Shown here: one piece after another, positions 1 through 11,468 of the stretch
Numbering within the stretch: position 1 is the first letter of the stretch
Layout of the letters: every line of letters starts with the position of its first letter
DNA from: Gautieria morchelliformis
Lineage: Eukaryota > Basidiomycota > Agaricomycetes > Gomphales > Gomphaceae
Assembly (NCBI GenBank): GCA_015179125.1
Contig: WHVA01000092.1
Coordinates: 62,001 to 126,000 of the forward strand
Direction: 5' to 3'
Length of the DNA: 64,000 bases
Made by a program: the position numbers and the translations under genes
The notes under the pieces: generated by a model
What the model saw: only the letters and a program-made list of their open reading frames with translations
Told to the model about the DNA's origin: nothing
Database searches by the model: none

Positions 1-319
1 CACAGATTGTAGTGTTGCATTCGGCGGGCTGAAATGCAGCAAATGAAATCGCAAGACTGTACCCCAATTAGCATTGGATTTTCCAGTTGTAAATTACAAT
101 TCTGTAGCCAAACGAGCTCTGAGGAGGTGAGTTTATTAGTGTATCTTCATAGTATTTAACTGAAAAAAACAAGTAGAAAACTAAATAGGTAGCCTTCAAT
201 TATATTCTTAGTGTTGACTATCACTGAGGAGAAAACTAAATAGTTCATAAGTCTCCTGAAGGTCCCATTGCTCAAATTCCTGGTATAATATTCCACTGTG
301 TCCAAACTGAGGTGCTACA
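1..319. other. No gene recognised
   Basis: AT-rich sequence in which I see no convincing reading frame, repeat or RNA gene. Confidence 0.5.
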
Positions 320-1240
320 TCACCATATGCCTCTCCTGCTCGTTGGCAATGTACTCAGCCTGTGTGGCAGCCAGAGTTTCTGCCAGTGCCCAGTCATTGA
401 CCATGTGAGCCGACAACTGGGTGAGGTACTCATCGGTGATACATCACTGATCAGAACATAGGTCACAAGGACCTCATGACCCTGGGCATGTCTCTTCTTG
501 GAGACATGTTGTGTGTGGCCTGGCGCGTAATTCACCAGGTCCAAGTTGTCCGAGTAGAACCTGTCAGGAATGTCATCAACAGATGCTGGCAGCTCACTTG
601 GGCCCATGAAGGATGGGCTGGGGGGCCTGGCCAGCCAGGCTATCAGGCCTGGAGCCGGCTGGGTGTAGGTGGGGCTCAGGGCAGAGATACACCACCAGCC
701 CAGGGGAAGCACATTACAGCAATGTGGCCATCATGCGGGAGGAAGGGCCAGCCATGGGTTGGGGGCTGGCTCTGTTGAGGATGCGAGCTTGCACTGCAGG
801 GACTGGAGCTGTCTCCCCAGTTCCTGTGACCTTGCCCATGTGGCACAGCATTCAACTTTGTTGACGAACCATGGCCATGCCTTATAGATGGCATCACTGA
901 TGCTTTTATCCACTAGCTTTACGCAGTGTGCATTGGTGGTGGCCTTCAGGTGCTCCGTGTATGTGTCACATACCTCGCACCCTTCGGGATGGACAATAGC
1001 TAGGCTATCTCTCCATCCCACTATTTCCCAGGACTCTTCGGTGGCATCTGCAGCGCTGAGGATTGCCACGGCCACTTGCTTGGGGGCCATTGCCTGTGGT
1101 GTGGATATTGAGTGATCAACATCCATGCCATCTTTGGGCTGTACCATCTTGATTAGAAGATGATGGGGTGATTGGGGTGATGGTGGTAGCTTCCAAGAAG
1201 CAATGTGCCTCAGAAATATCCATGTTGAAAATTTGACCAC
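320..1240 (-). pseudogene. Hypothetical protein-like sequence, two overlapping frames
   Basis: I do not recognise this. On the minus strand an open frame runs 1240-731 (169 codons) and a second one 712-320 (130 codons). Both have protein-like composition: the first contains MDVDHSISTPQAM and a Cys/His/Trp-bearing middle, the second is Pro/Ser rich. The switch of frame near 720 could be an intron or a frameshift in one decayed gene. No domain is visible, and the opposite strand is also open over part of the region. A repeated, transposon-borne ORF is possible because the hAT element starts just 160 bp upstream of its 5' end. Function unknown. Confidence 0.3.
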
Positions 1241-1402
1241 ACCATGGCCAGTGCATCATGTGTGAGACATGTGATTCATGTCACCTAATGTCTTTTGGGC
1301 AGGTCACATGGCTTCATCACTCCCCGAAGCTCTAGGTAATGATCTAGAGCTTCTAGCACCTTGCATGTGGCCATGGGTTCCCATGTCACATCACCCAAGG
1401 TC

Positions 1403-2360
1403 TAGTGTTTTCCAAGTCCCGGCTAAAGCCCCGGCCTAGCCTGAGCCGGGCCGCTAAAAGACCGAGCCGGGACGGGCCCAAGCCATTATGGGGCCGGCTT
1501 TGAGGTCCCATCCCTGGATCCAGAGAGCCGGAGCCGGGCCCGAAAGCCGTGGCTTTTGGGCGCTTCTCAGGTGATGCTGGAGCCAGCTCTTTACCCAGAA
1601 TAGACAGGTTGTTACATGTCTTTGTTACTACTAATAAGTGAAAAAATCTGTGTCCGTCTTTTTCATCGCCCCCTATGCCTTTGCCCCGCATTTCCGACAG
1701 TGACAGCAGCAAAGAGGAGGTCATCGAGGTTGCCGGCCCTATCACAAGTGTGCGTGGGTGCGTGATTACTGTAAGCCAATTCGAGCAGAAGATAGGTTAC
1801 CAGAGAACATGCCTCTGGTTGAGTGGTGGAGGGTAAGTACAAATATCTGGTACTGTGTATGGCTTATACACCGTGCGCCAGGACAATCGCTAGTGTATGA
1901 CTACTTGCCTATAATGGCATCGTCGGTATCCAGCGAGCGAGCGTTTTCAGGGTCGGGTATCACCATCACCAAGCGATCCAACTGCTTGAAGGGTGATACT
2001 GTAGAGGCCCTCCAGGTAATCAAAGGACTGACCTACTAGTTCGTGAACCAGCCCCGAGTACCACTACCGAGTTTGCCATCCTCAACGACGAAGAAACCAC
2101 AGCGCTGGAGTTGGATGGCGATGGCGAATGGGACTTGGATTGTAGTGTAGATGAGGATGCAGACTTATAATTAATTTTGCTACTCTAGGTAATCTACCAA
2201 ATACATTGGGCTCTACATCGGCCTAGTAAGAAACCTCACCTACAGGCCGGGGCTTAAGCCGGGCTGGGACGGGGCCGAGCCGGGACTTTTGCATAGGTTC
2301 AGGCCCTGGAATCGAGTGAGCCGGGACTGACCAAGCCGGGCCCAAGCCTGGAAAACACTA
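1403..2360 (+). mobile_element. hAT transposon, internally deleted, with intact ends
   Basis: The two ends carry a perfect 11-bp terminal inverted repeat (TAGTGTTTTCC at 1403-1413, its complement at 2350-2360). Directly outside lies an 8-bp target duplication, CCAAGGTC, at 1395-1402 and 2361-2368. TIRs of this kind plus an 8-bp duplication are the hallmark of the hAT superfamily. The first and last 130 bp are packed with GCCGGG/CCCGGC motifs, typical subterminal binding repeats. At 958 bp it is far shorter than a full hAT element (usually 2.5-4 kb) and keeps only the two ends of the transposase gene, so it cannot supply its own transposase. Perfect TIR and duplication suggest recent insertion, probably mobilised in trans. 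Confidence 0.92.
1675..2170 (+). pseudogene. hAT transposase remnant (N-terminal stub plus C-terminal dimerisation region)
   Basis: The frame 1758-2039 carries the hAT C-terminal dimerisation signature: DYLPIMASSVSSERAFS, then a Lys/Arg-rich stretch and VEALQVIK. A possible start at 1675 begins MPLPRISDSDSSKEE, an acidic Ser-rich N-terminus common in fungal hAT proteins. The catalytic core that should lie between is missing. After GLTY and a stop at 2037-2039, the coding sense continues in the next frame (LVREPAPSTTTEF to a stop at 2168-2170), which marks a frameshift near 2035. The normal protein is 600-900 aa. This is therefore a nonfunctional internal-deletion product inside the 1403-2360 element. 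Confidence 0.85.
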
Positions 2361-2370
2361 CCAAGGTCCA

Positions 2371-2935
2371 ACAGACCTTCCAGGTCTTTCGAACTTATCC
2401 ATCTATGGGATAAAATCTCATCGACGAGCCACTCCTCATCATCATTAGTGCTGAAGTCATAGAATGACTTGGCCTCATGACAGGGGCACAGGTTGTCATT
2501 ATTAGCCTCATATCGGCATATGAGGCTAGTGTGGAAGACCGGCAGGACACATCAGTTCTTCAGGTCATCAGGTCCTTTCTTTGGTCAGGGCCAGGTTCTG
2601 TGTTCACAGATATACGTGGTCACTGACCACATACATGTTTCTGTCAGGCATTTCTTTTCTTATTTGCTTGAAATGTCTGTGTCACATGATGCTTGGTACA
2701 CAGAGCATGGGCACTGCTTGGTGTGCCACTGCTGGTATCCACCACCCTGCAGTGGTGTATTGTTCCAATTTTGTGGAGATAACTCCTCACAAAAGTGTTC
2801 AGGACACTTTGGTAGTCGATACCACCTGCGTTTGTCAGGATCAATTAGATTGATCTTGTGGTTGACACGGTCCAAAGTGTCGAGGGAAGAGCACAAATGT
2901 GTCTGAGCTGTAAGTATTTTGCCGTCTTCTGGTTT
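2371..2935. other. Unresolved sequence right of the hAT insertion
   Basis: Both strands carry overlapping open frames (2493-2906 on plus, 2896-2660 and 2844-2644 on minus) with Cys/His-rich composition. None shows a recognised motif or clear splice structure. The minus frames could continue the decayed sequence found left of the hAT element, which would mean the hAT inserted into it. I cannot show this. Confidence 0.3.
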
Positions 2936-3027
2936 CCCATATTCTGCATGAGCTGATCAATTACTATGCAGGGAAAACACAAAACCTCTTCCAGGGAGAG
3001 CCGTCATTGAGGATTCCCTGGGATTTG

Positions 3028-3325
3028 CACCTCAACCGAAATCGACCATGCGAAAGTTCGCATGGCGGTCTGCCCCCAGAAACACATCTCATTCCATGGA
3101 GTATGTACTATGGAAGGACATGCAAACCCTTCCCCTCGATCTATCGTTGATGTATTCGGCCCGAAGATCATGTGTGCCGATATTCTCCCTCGGCAGGAGA
3201 AGAAAGGGGACGCAGCTATCTTCGATCCCAGGTTTGTTGGCTATTGCCCGCCCTTCTACCGTGTGGACATACAAGCACAGTCTTCTTTCAGGAATCTTGG
3301 TGACCTTGCTCAAGGACTCTCCTAG
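3028..3325 (+). CDS. Possible exon of an unknown protein
   Basis: A frame open from about 3028 to the stop at 3323-3325 reads like globular protein sequence (for example PRSIVDVFGPKIMCADILP and IFDPRFVGYCPPFYRVDI). No start codon or 5' exon could be fixed with confidence; the first in-frame Met is at 3062. I do not recognise the family. A competing frame is open on the same strand at 3048-3329, so this is a weak call. It may be a 3' exon or the end of a decayed gene. Confidence 0.25.
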
Positions 3326-3451
3326 CTAGCTCTTTACACTCTCTACTTTTTTTAACTCCTATTCTTTCTAGTATTGCTATATATTTGATATTATTATAAT
3401 ATGTTAATTTCTAGGAAACTAATAATTAAGCAACTACAGTAACCTTCCTAA

Positions 3452-3691
3452 CTACTTATCCGCCCCATGCGTATTGTAAGAATTTGCTACTTTTTGCCGC
3501 GCACGGGAAGTTTGCAGTTTGCTCATATGGAGATCAGAGGGCGAGCTAGAATCTGTAGGGAGGAATGTGCCGATGAGTGATCGTTTTACAGTGGTCATCG
3601 CCATGTTGTTTTCGAGCACCGTTGTTGGATCTGCCGAAGACAGCTGGTGCACATCGACAACAAGCGTTGACTCCAGCCATACACGAGCCAT
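3452..3691 (-). CDS. Small hypothetical protein
   Basis: An ATG at 3691-3689 opens a 79-codon frame with well-formed sequence (MARVWLESTLVVDVHQL near the start, VKRSLIGTFLPTDSSS in the middle). No domain, signal peptide or membrane segment is seen. The plus strand is open over the same stretch (3519-3740), so coding strand is uncertain. Unknown function; it could also be one exon of a longer gene. Confidence 0.25.
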   Translation of the reverse strand: MARVWLESTLVVDVHQLSSADPTTVLENNMAMTTVKRSLIGTFLPTDSSSPSDLHMSKLQTSRARQKVANSYNTHGADK

Positions 3692-3740
3692 TTTGAGAGA
3701 CAAAATGTCACCATGGCACGAGGTCTCCGCATGTGTTTGA

Positions 3741-6656
3741 GTTTATATCCACTCAATTTTCGACGATACATCATTGGTAAAGTAATCGTGGACTAACATT
3801 CAGCATTCAGGTTGCATTCGCTGGACGGGTCCATGCTGCGCGAGCGTACAGCTGAGGTTGCGGCCGCATACGGACTTCGAGTCTCTGGAACAGCAATATC
3901 GATGTGTATCGCATCCGGAGGTCCACTTCCTCAAAACATATCGCTGGAGGCTTTGGCAGATACTATGAATAATCCATCTTGATTAATTGATGAGGGAAGT
4001 AGCTTAGACAGGGAAACAGACTCGAGTTCAATTCTCTTAGCGGACGAAATCTTGGAGTGGGACGTTGTCTCGGGCACTTGAACTTAATGAAGATACTCTC
4101 TTGCTTCCCCCGGCATCTACGCACACAGCGTGAAACCGAGCAATGACTGGTTGACGAAAGGTAGGCTTCCAATCGGATCCCACTACTACGTGTACTTATA
4201 CCACCAGATACTATCCTCGAACCACCCCATATTCTGTACAACCTGTCCGAGGGCGTCATCGGAAACTTTTCACCTCGTCGTTACAGCCACTCATAAAGAA
4301 CTCTCTGTGTGTATACTCTCCACGTATGTTGTGCATGGATGCTAGGTCTTCTTCGTAATACTAAGGAACACAAGTGGCCGCATTGAATTGGCAGCGATAT
4401 GATAAAGGTGTGCAAATCAACGAGGCTATGTTCGTGGGCAGTGGGGTTTGGGCTCCGAAACCGCACGATCTACTAGAGGATAGTACCCGTGAAAGCGGAG
4501 TGGCACGTACTCTTTTAACATGCGATATTATATCCGCCTGTAACGGTGCGTCCTGTCTAAACTATGACACTCCCTATCTCACTCAAACACATAAACAGTG
4601 CCCTTGGCATCTGCCAACACCAAAGCCACCCGCGCCGACCTCTTCCTCGCGTCGGGCGACCAAAGTGTTGAGGCCCCCTCCACTCCTCCCTCCGACTCAT
4701 GCAATTTTCCTATCAAGATCTGTCGAAAAGCTTGCTCTGGTACCACTATTGATCGCGTCAACAGGCTAACTTATATTTACTGACCTATTGTACAGTATCA
4801 CAATGATGATGAGGCACATACCAACCCTGCTGTCTATTTTGAACGCGTGCTATAGCAATCATCAAGCTACAGGCAGAAACAGCCACCGAACTGTAACAAC
4901 TCGAGATTCTTCTGAGACTTCGCGGAAAACAAGGCGTGTAGAAAAACATTACTGTCGCTTCGCGTAATCTCATGGTCCGTGCACGACTTACGTTACGCAG
5001 GCGTACAAAGTGGGAACAATGTGTTACGTAAGACCATCTCTTGTGGTTCGTACATTCACCTTGCCCTGGCGACCTGTTACTGACTGAAATTAACCACAGC
5101 TCGGGCATGTACTGTCGCCAGTGACGTTTTACTGAGGCACAGTCTTTTGCTGATTGCAAATTACACATCCGAACCCGTCTCTTTCTTTCGAGATTGAGCA
5201 ATTTTTGGAACACTATTCGTGCTTCGGCATGCATGTCGGATCGATGGAAATCAGGTTTTATTCCTTTAGCTATTGATGCGGAATATGATGAATATCATTT
5301 GTTATGCATGTTGTTCTCAAGAACTAAGTTACGCTGCCTGTCATTAATAGGGAACCTTGAATTGACCTTGGTACCGATTTCATTGATCTCACAAGGAAAG
5401 GCAACGTGTGTGAAGCCAGTCTTTGTCTGCAAAATTCATTGCGCAAATGCTACTGCCTAAAGACTGTATGACTCTCAGGAGGTGAATACTTGTTAGCGTT
5501 CATACCCTGTCTTATCACATTTGTTGTGTGCAGCAGTATTCGGGCAACCAACTTGAAATATACGACTGCGCCACTAGGGGTGGTGGTGGGGCAGCTTATC
5601 CCCCCGTACCGCTTCCGCACCCTAAGCTCCGGCCATACCCCTTCTCCGTGTTCCCGCCACAGCCCATCCCACCACTCCCCCCCGCTCCACATCCCTGCGC
5701 CCCCGCCGCTCCCCATCGCTCTCCTCGAGCTGACCGTTGGCCGGCACTCCGGAAGGGGAAAGCTAGGGCTAGGGCAAGATTCAAGGGCGAAGAGGTCCTC
5801 GGCCACTTATCTCGCGGGGCCGCCCTCGCAAAGCCACACAAGAACTACCGTGGACTCGCAGCCGATTTGGGCGCGGGGCCCACAAGGACGCTGCCACCTT
5901 TTGCAAGGGACCGCAGCGCCGAGAGAAGCTGAGGGGAGAAGAGCAGACGAGGATACGAGCAGAGACGGAGGGCGAGCCGTACAGAGAGGGGCGCGCTGAC
6001 GGTGGGGTAAGGCTGCTGGCTCTACGCCAGTACGACTTCACCGAGATTTCGGACTGGTGACGTCGTTATTTATGCAGTCGATGTTAGATATCTTCCGATC
6101 GGGGTTGCGCGTTGATGCACGTTGAGATGAACCGCGATCGGACTTTTAGGGGAGAAATGGTGGAAGGGAAAGCTTGTTTGGAAATAAGTACTGTATCAAT
6201 ATTTAAAACGATTCTAAAATGAATCTTAAAATCGAGCTGTAATTTATCCCTATGAAGATAGAATGTCCCGCGCATCGACCCGATTCTCTGCGCGCATCAC
6301 CTAACCGAATCGTCGCCACACCTCAAGACATCTACGCCTCCCACCGGGTGCCACCTCCCTGGATACGGGTTGATTCTCACTGGCAATTAATAGTGGCCGT
6401 CTGCAACGCGTTGACAAGTGAGATAATAGGGATATAAGACAGCTGCTCAGTGATCAAGCAATTCTAACTAGCTAGAAAACTCAAGAGACCTATTGACTAG
6501 TAGAGTTTTATAATAAGTGCAGCGGTAGATGTGGCTGGTGGTAGAGGCGGCGGGAGACAGCCCTGTTTCACGGCATCTTGGTACAAGCCTCCGAAGGTGC
6601 TCGCGGAGCGTTAAGTTTGAGCCGGAGATGGGGCTTGTGCCGAACCTATTCCGCTA
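3741..6656. other. Gene-poor stretch without a recognised gene
   Basis: Short frames occur on both strands. The reading around 3810-3980 (plus) looks protein-like in two frames but no consistent exon model results. A GC-rich block at 5570-6040 opens all frames through Pro/Ala/Gly/Arg-rich low-complexity readings, which I treat as compositional. No RNA gene or transposon end was recognised. Confidence 0.4.
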
Positions 6657-7045
6657 TCATATTTTGCTTTTGGATCGTGACCTGGTTTGAGGTGCCACCC
6701 AAGCCTCGTTTGGCGGCGGCGGCGTAAGAGTCTCCGGCCGAGGCTGCAAGAGGCTGTCCACGGCCGGAGGCGACTGCTTCCTTGATGTCGGAGACCGCCT
6801 TTTGCAGGTCGATGTTAGTCGCAACTCTATTGCGTTGCCTCCATACATGAGGGAGGCCTCTCGCAGCAGTTTGGCGATAGCGATCAGCTGTGTAGCTGTT
6901 ACCCAGATTCCAAGAGGCGCCACCCTTGATTTCTCCGAACAGGCTGAAGCTAGGGCAGAGATGTCAGCCTTGTTGCCTTCATTCATACCTCTGGAGTTCA
7001 GAATGGCGACCGGGTCGCCTGGGTCAGGTACTGGCGTGGGCTAGC
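6657..7045 (-). CDS. Hypothetical protein or decayed repeat ORF
   Basis: The minus frame begins with MNEGNKADISAL and is open for 109 codons. Its 3' half makes more sense in the neighbouring minus frame, which reads TNIDLQKAVSDIKEAV and then GDSYAAAAKRG. An amphipathic helix followed by SYAAAA-type sequence resembles the ORF1 tail of some fungal non-LTR elements, but the match is only by style. If so, this is a shifted relic. The plus strand (6802-7044) is also open. Function unknown. Confidence 0.25.
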
Positions 7046-8640
7046 GGATGGTCCTGCTTTGTGGGGTGGGATAGTTTGGTTGGGCGCTAACGTGCCCACT
7101 CCCTGCGATTGCGAGTTGGCGGGAATGCTAAGGGGGGTCGGCATGGATTCTTGTATACAGTTGTGCATGTATTAGTGCGCGTGTAAGAAAGTGATAATTT
7201 AGCTACCTTGGGCCTTAACGGGTCTGAAGGGCTGAACTGTTCCTTCGGACCGTGGAAAATGAAGTTGTGGTGGTGGTATGGGTCCAAGAAGCTCTCACGA
7301 ACATGGACTAGGCGGACTTTGAAGGCTCTCAGTCGAATGTGAAGTGAGGGAATGTGAAATGAGGTTAACAGAATCCGAAGACTAATACGAAAACGACATG
7401 ATTCCAATTTTATTTTCATATTTTCGTCATATTGAAATTGTAAACACATGGATGGAGAGTTTTCGGACCCAGGACATGCAGTACTCCGTATAGACAGGTA
7501 GCAATTAAATCTTCACTATTCCTTGGGTCGAGCTCCCTTCAGCTGCCTACTTCCGTCGCTACGGTGAGCATCTGCTTTAAATGAATAGCATTGCTTGTTG
7601 AAGACACAGGAGGTAATACGGCATAACTTTTGTTTTGAGGTAGATATATATGCAACACTCAGGTCCCGAATTGTGATTGTCGCAGCTGAGTTATTTCGCA
7701 GGATGATTTTTTATGATGATGACGGAGATGGTACTGCGCTAATAGTTGCAAGAGCGCACGTCTAACATTAACCATGAGTTAAAGCAAGCATAAGACATTA
7801 TGCATTCCAACACAAATTGACCAAGCACCGGATTGTACTCTAAGAACCCCTCAACCAAACAACCAACCCACGCCCCCGACCCTCCCCCCCCTCCCCCCGC
7901 TCGTATAGACCGCTCGTATAGTTGCAAGTCCAAGTCCTAATGGGAATTATTCCAAGTTGGAGGCAGTTGTGGTAGGACATTCAACGTATACCATCGCCAA
8001 GTTGATTTGAGTAAGTCGGGTTTTTACCATAGATTGTGCAAGATGAACCTTGATTTAGGGGCGATCGATACAATGTCCAAGCAGGCTTGAACATAGGAAG
8101 CTACGGAGTCATCCCGGAACTCCATGCCAAACGGTTGAGTTACATGCTGGAATGCTACGGGTGGGTATGAATCGCAAGAAAGAAAACAAAGCCAAGGAAA
8201 GAAGAAATTTATGGTAGGAACAGATTGGGATCTTCGACACGGATCTATGGAAAAGATGGTAAGAATTGAAGTTAGATGGGACACAGAGGAATGAAACGAA
8301 GTTAGCCTGTGTCTGGAGAGTCGCCGCGAGATCAATACCTGGTTACATTAACGAGTGCCGTTGTGACCCAACAAGCCTTGAGCATCCCGCATGGCTGGCG
8401 GGAGTCTCCTACCTTCAGATGCCGAGCTCTGGGTCCGGCAAAGGTTGCGATGTCGATCTAACATAATTACGACCTTAGGTCGGGTCGTTACCATTACTAA
8501 GAACGGCACAACAAAAGTGCGGCCCCAAGGAAAATTCCAGAGTGGAATTGACGGTCCTCGGGAAATACAGGCCCAACAGAATGTTGAGGAACTGAGAAAG
8601 CACTCTATATTCCTAGTTCGGAGCATAGTCTAGTTTCTCG
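7046..8640. other. Intergenic, no recognised gene
   Basis: Contains AT-rich sequence and a C-rich tract near 7870-7910. Short minus frames at 7449-7087 and 8335-8024 have no recognisable motif. The end of the latter (FRDDSVASYVQACLDIV) reads like protein but no gene model can be built around it. Confidence 0.4.
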
Positions 8641-8645
8641 ACTGC

Positions 8646-8651
8646 TATAAA
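8646..8651 (+). promoter_or_regulatory. TATA box of the P450 gene
   Basis: TATAAA lies 69 bp upstream of the P450 start codon in otherwise noncoding sequence, a plausible core promoter position for a fungal gene. Confidence 0.5.
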
Positions 8652-8719
8652 GCGCGACTTACCTCTTCTTAATCCATTCGTCCAGGAATTCAGTCGTCTT
8701 TACCACTCATTAAAGCCTC

Positions 8720-10909
8720 ATGGATCCCTACAACAGCACTAAACTTTTTGTCATAGTAGAGGATGTAAGCGACTTGACGACCACTCTGCACACCGTACGC
8801 GGTACCGCGATAGTCGTCTTATGCCTCACGGTCTTGAGTGCCACTCTGGGATGGTCAAAGACACTTATGTCCTTCATATTCGCGGTGGACAATTTCTTTG
8901 GTGGCCCTAAACACAAGGTTCAATTACCCGGTCCTACTGGATACCCCCTCATCGGCAATTTGCATCAGGTTGGCTCACCTCCAGAATTTACTGAAACCTC
9001 ATCAATGATTGTCAATCGTGATAGATGAAAGATCATGATAACCAGGTTCAGACGCTCGCCACATGGGCTAAGAAATACGGTCCGGTCTTCAGAGTTGGCC
9101 TTGGTGAGAGAGAGGCGGTAAGTGCGACGAATTGCTGTGATCAAAATCCATGAATATCTCCGATACAGGTTATCCTGAATAGTCACCAATCGCTGGTGCA
9201 AACAATAGTAACGCAGGGGCCAGCGTTCATCTCTCGGCCAACCTTTAAGCTCTTCCACAGTGACTTTGGGAGCTCTGGCATCTGGACGATCGGCAGTGAG
9301 TGAAACAGACCTCCATGGATTCACTGACCCTAGGCGCCTGCGTCCATACAGCCTCGCCGTACAGCGACCACTTGCTTCGTACTCGTAAAGCTATGGCGAC
9401 TCAGCTCATTCCCCGCGTTCTTCCGGAGTATGTAACCAACCGATACTAATATCGTTTTCAGAGCATTACAGTAACGTGAATTCAATAGTTACGCATACGT
9501 CATACAACCACGCATAAAGCGTTTTATTGGCGACGTCTTGGACGTGAGTAAAGGCCCCGTAATCGACCTGGCTGAGATGCTCCACACCTATGGTTCGGGC
9601 ATTATCAGCGAGCAATTGGTCGGAACCACTTTACCCGATTCATTCGTAACCCATATAGTAGATACCGAGACGGCCATCTTCCGGCAGCGTGCCATAGGCC
9701 TCCCCGCACAAGACTACATCCCTCTCTTGCGTCTATGGAGCCAGACGCTCTACAAAGTATCTTCCAAGTTTGGCCTATCGTGGGGACGCAGCGAGTTGGA
9801 AAAGCTTGCCAAACAGTACCGCAGAGTGCAAGAGATCTACGTCAATGACCTGCTGAAGGGACTCCGTGAGCGGATTGAAAATGGCGACGAATCTCCTTCG
9901 ATGCTGGGCAACCTCATGAGGACGGTGTCACTCAGCCTTCAGGATCTTTTACTTGTCTTTAACACCGGCAGTACGTAGTTATTTACCCAGAAGAAGGTGC
10001 TCTCAGAATCCTTTCTTCAGCCACATCAGGAATCAACCTTGGGTTCACACTTACCTGGCTCCTTGGGTATCTAGCGAGTCACCCCGAGGTATGAGATATT
10101 CCATTTGGGCTAAATGCATGCGATGTAATGATGCTTTGTCTAAAAAGATGCAAGAAAAGGGTTTTGAAGCCATCCGTGCGGTCTATGGGGGTGAAGTTCC
10201 TAATCCTCATGAATTCGACCGTGTCGAATACGTCAGGGCACTTCACACCGAGGGTTCACGTTACTACGTTCCTGTCCGTCTAGGGTTTCCCCGTGTAACT
10301 GTCTCCGATTCGACGTACAACGGCGTCACCATTCCTGCTGGCACGGTGAGTGCTTTTTGACTCAAAATGCCATAGTGGTACTGACTTCTATCGCAAAGCT
10401 CGTGATCGCGAACAGTTACGCGTGCAACAGGGACCCGGCTGTGTACAATTCACCGAATGAATTCATTCCTGAACGCTGGATGAACGGTCGCACTGGAAGG
10501 ACCGATGGCGTCCTTAAAGCTAACAAAATAGGACAACCCCACTTGACCTACGGCGCAGGCCGGCGTGTCTGCATCGGATTCGAGAGTGAGCTTCATTAAT
10601 GCTGGAGTACCGCTTCCGATATCATGCGATCACTTACTCACTCACTATGAACCAGTGGCCAACCGCGGGATATACTCGACTCTCATACTACTTCTCCACT
10701 TTTTCAAATGGGAGCGGGGTGCTCTTACAGAGGAACAAAGAAAACATGTCAAGCCGCCAATCCGCGGGGAACGTGAGTGCAACGCCGATATGGATCCACT
10801 CACAGACGCTGCGGAAACGGTGGTTCAGGCAATCCCTTGCGCATGCGGCATGAAATTCACGCCTCGCGACCCCGAGGCTTTGATGGACTGGCTTGCTCAA
10901 GAGAATTAA
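8720..10909 (+). CDS. Cytochrome P450 monooxygenase
   Basis: A microsomal haem-thiolate monooxygenase. Nine exons fit by splice signals and phase: 8720-8968, 9046-9117, 9169-9295, 9352-9427, 9489-9970, 10021-10088, 10148-10345, 10399-10585, 10656-10909, giving about 570 aa, normal for the family. Near the N-terminus a hydrophobic segment (AIVVLCLTVLSATLGW) is the membrane anchor, followed by the Pro-rich hinge LPGPTGYPLIGNL. The I-helix motif spans an intron (NTGTTSGINL), the K-helix ExxR is EGSR, the PERW motif is FIPERW, and the haem loop is YGAGRRVCIG with its Cys ligand; Tyr replaces the usual Phe. All key residues are present, so the gene looks intact. The acceptor before exon 7 (AAAAAG) is the least certain border. 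Substrate cannot be told. Transcribed from the TATA box at 8646. Confidence 0.93.
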
Positions 10910-11428
10910 GGATTTCCGCAATGTGAATTCTGTGCCAGCGGTGAATAGACTCGGAGGCGACTACAACTGTATGAGTTTACATTATTACTGTTCAGCGTGA
11001 CGTCAGGGAAATGCGATACGGAGAAGGGTATAACGTATAGCACTGACTTTTAGACATGGTGGGTCGGTGGCTCAACCAGGATACTTGCGAAAGCGGATAT
11101 TCCAAGTAGTATATAGCCTATGCTTGTGGAGAACATGATCATTGGTTTACCGTGGGTTCCTTAGTTTCCAGCGCAAAGTAAAATACGTAGCAGAACGGAG
11201 TAGCCATTTGGAACTTACTGCCAACTGTCTTCCAACCAAGTTCAAGTGCATCGACAAAGTACTAATACGTTACATAGTGCAAAATGCTAGTAGTTGATTG
11301 CTGAAGACTGAGGGGGATCAGTCACCCGTGAAGGGTAGACTGCTTGGCGATGTCACAATTGGATTGTTATATACTCTGCATAATAGATAGGAATTTATCC
11401 TAGAAAAGTTTGAAGGTTCAGCACATAC
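10910..11428. other. Intergenic between P450 and the next gene
   Basis: P450 3' region and upstream region of the next gene. A TATATAAG-like element at about 11437 lies just before the preferred start of the next gene. No other feature seen. Confidence 0.5.
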
Positions 11429-11468
11429 ATGAATGAGTATATAAGCTATAAAAGAGGTGGAGCTGGAA

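Noticed and set aside
5570-6041. GC-rich overlapping frames on both strands
   Set aside because: Every frame is open through Pro/Ala/Gly/Arg-rich low complexity, no motif or splice structure appears, and no strand is favoured.
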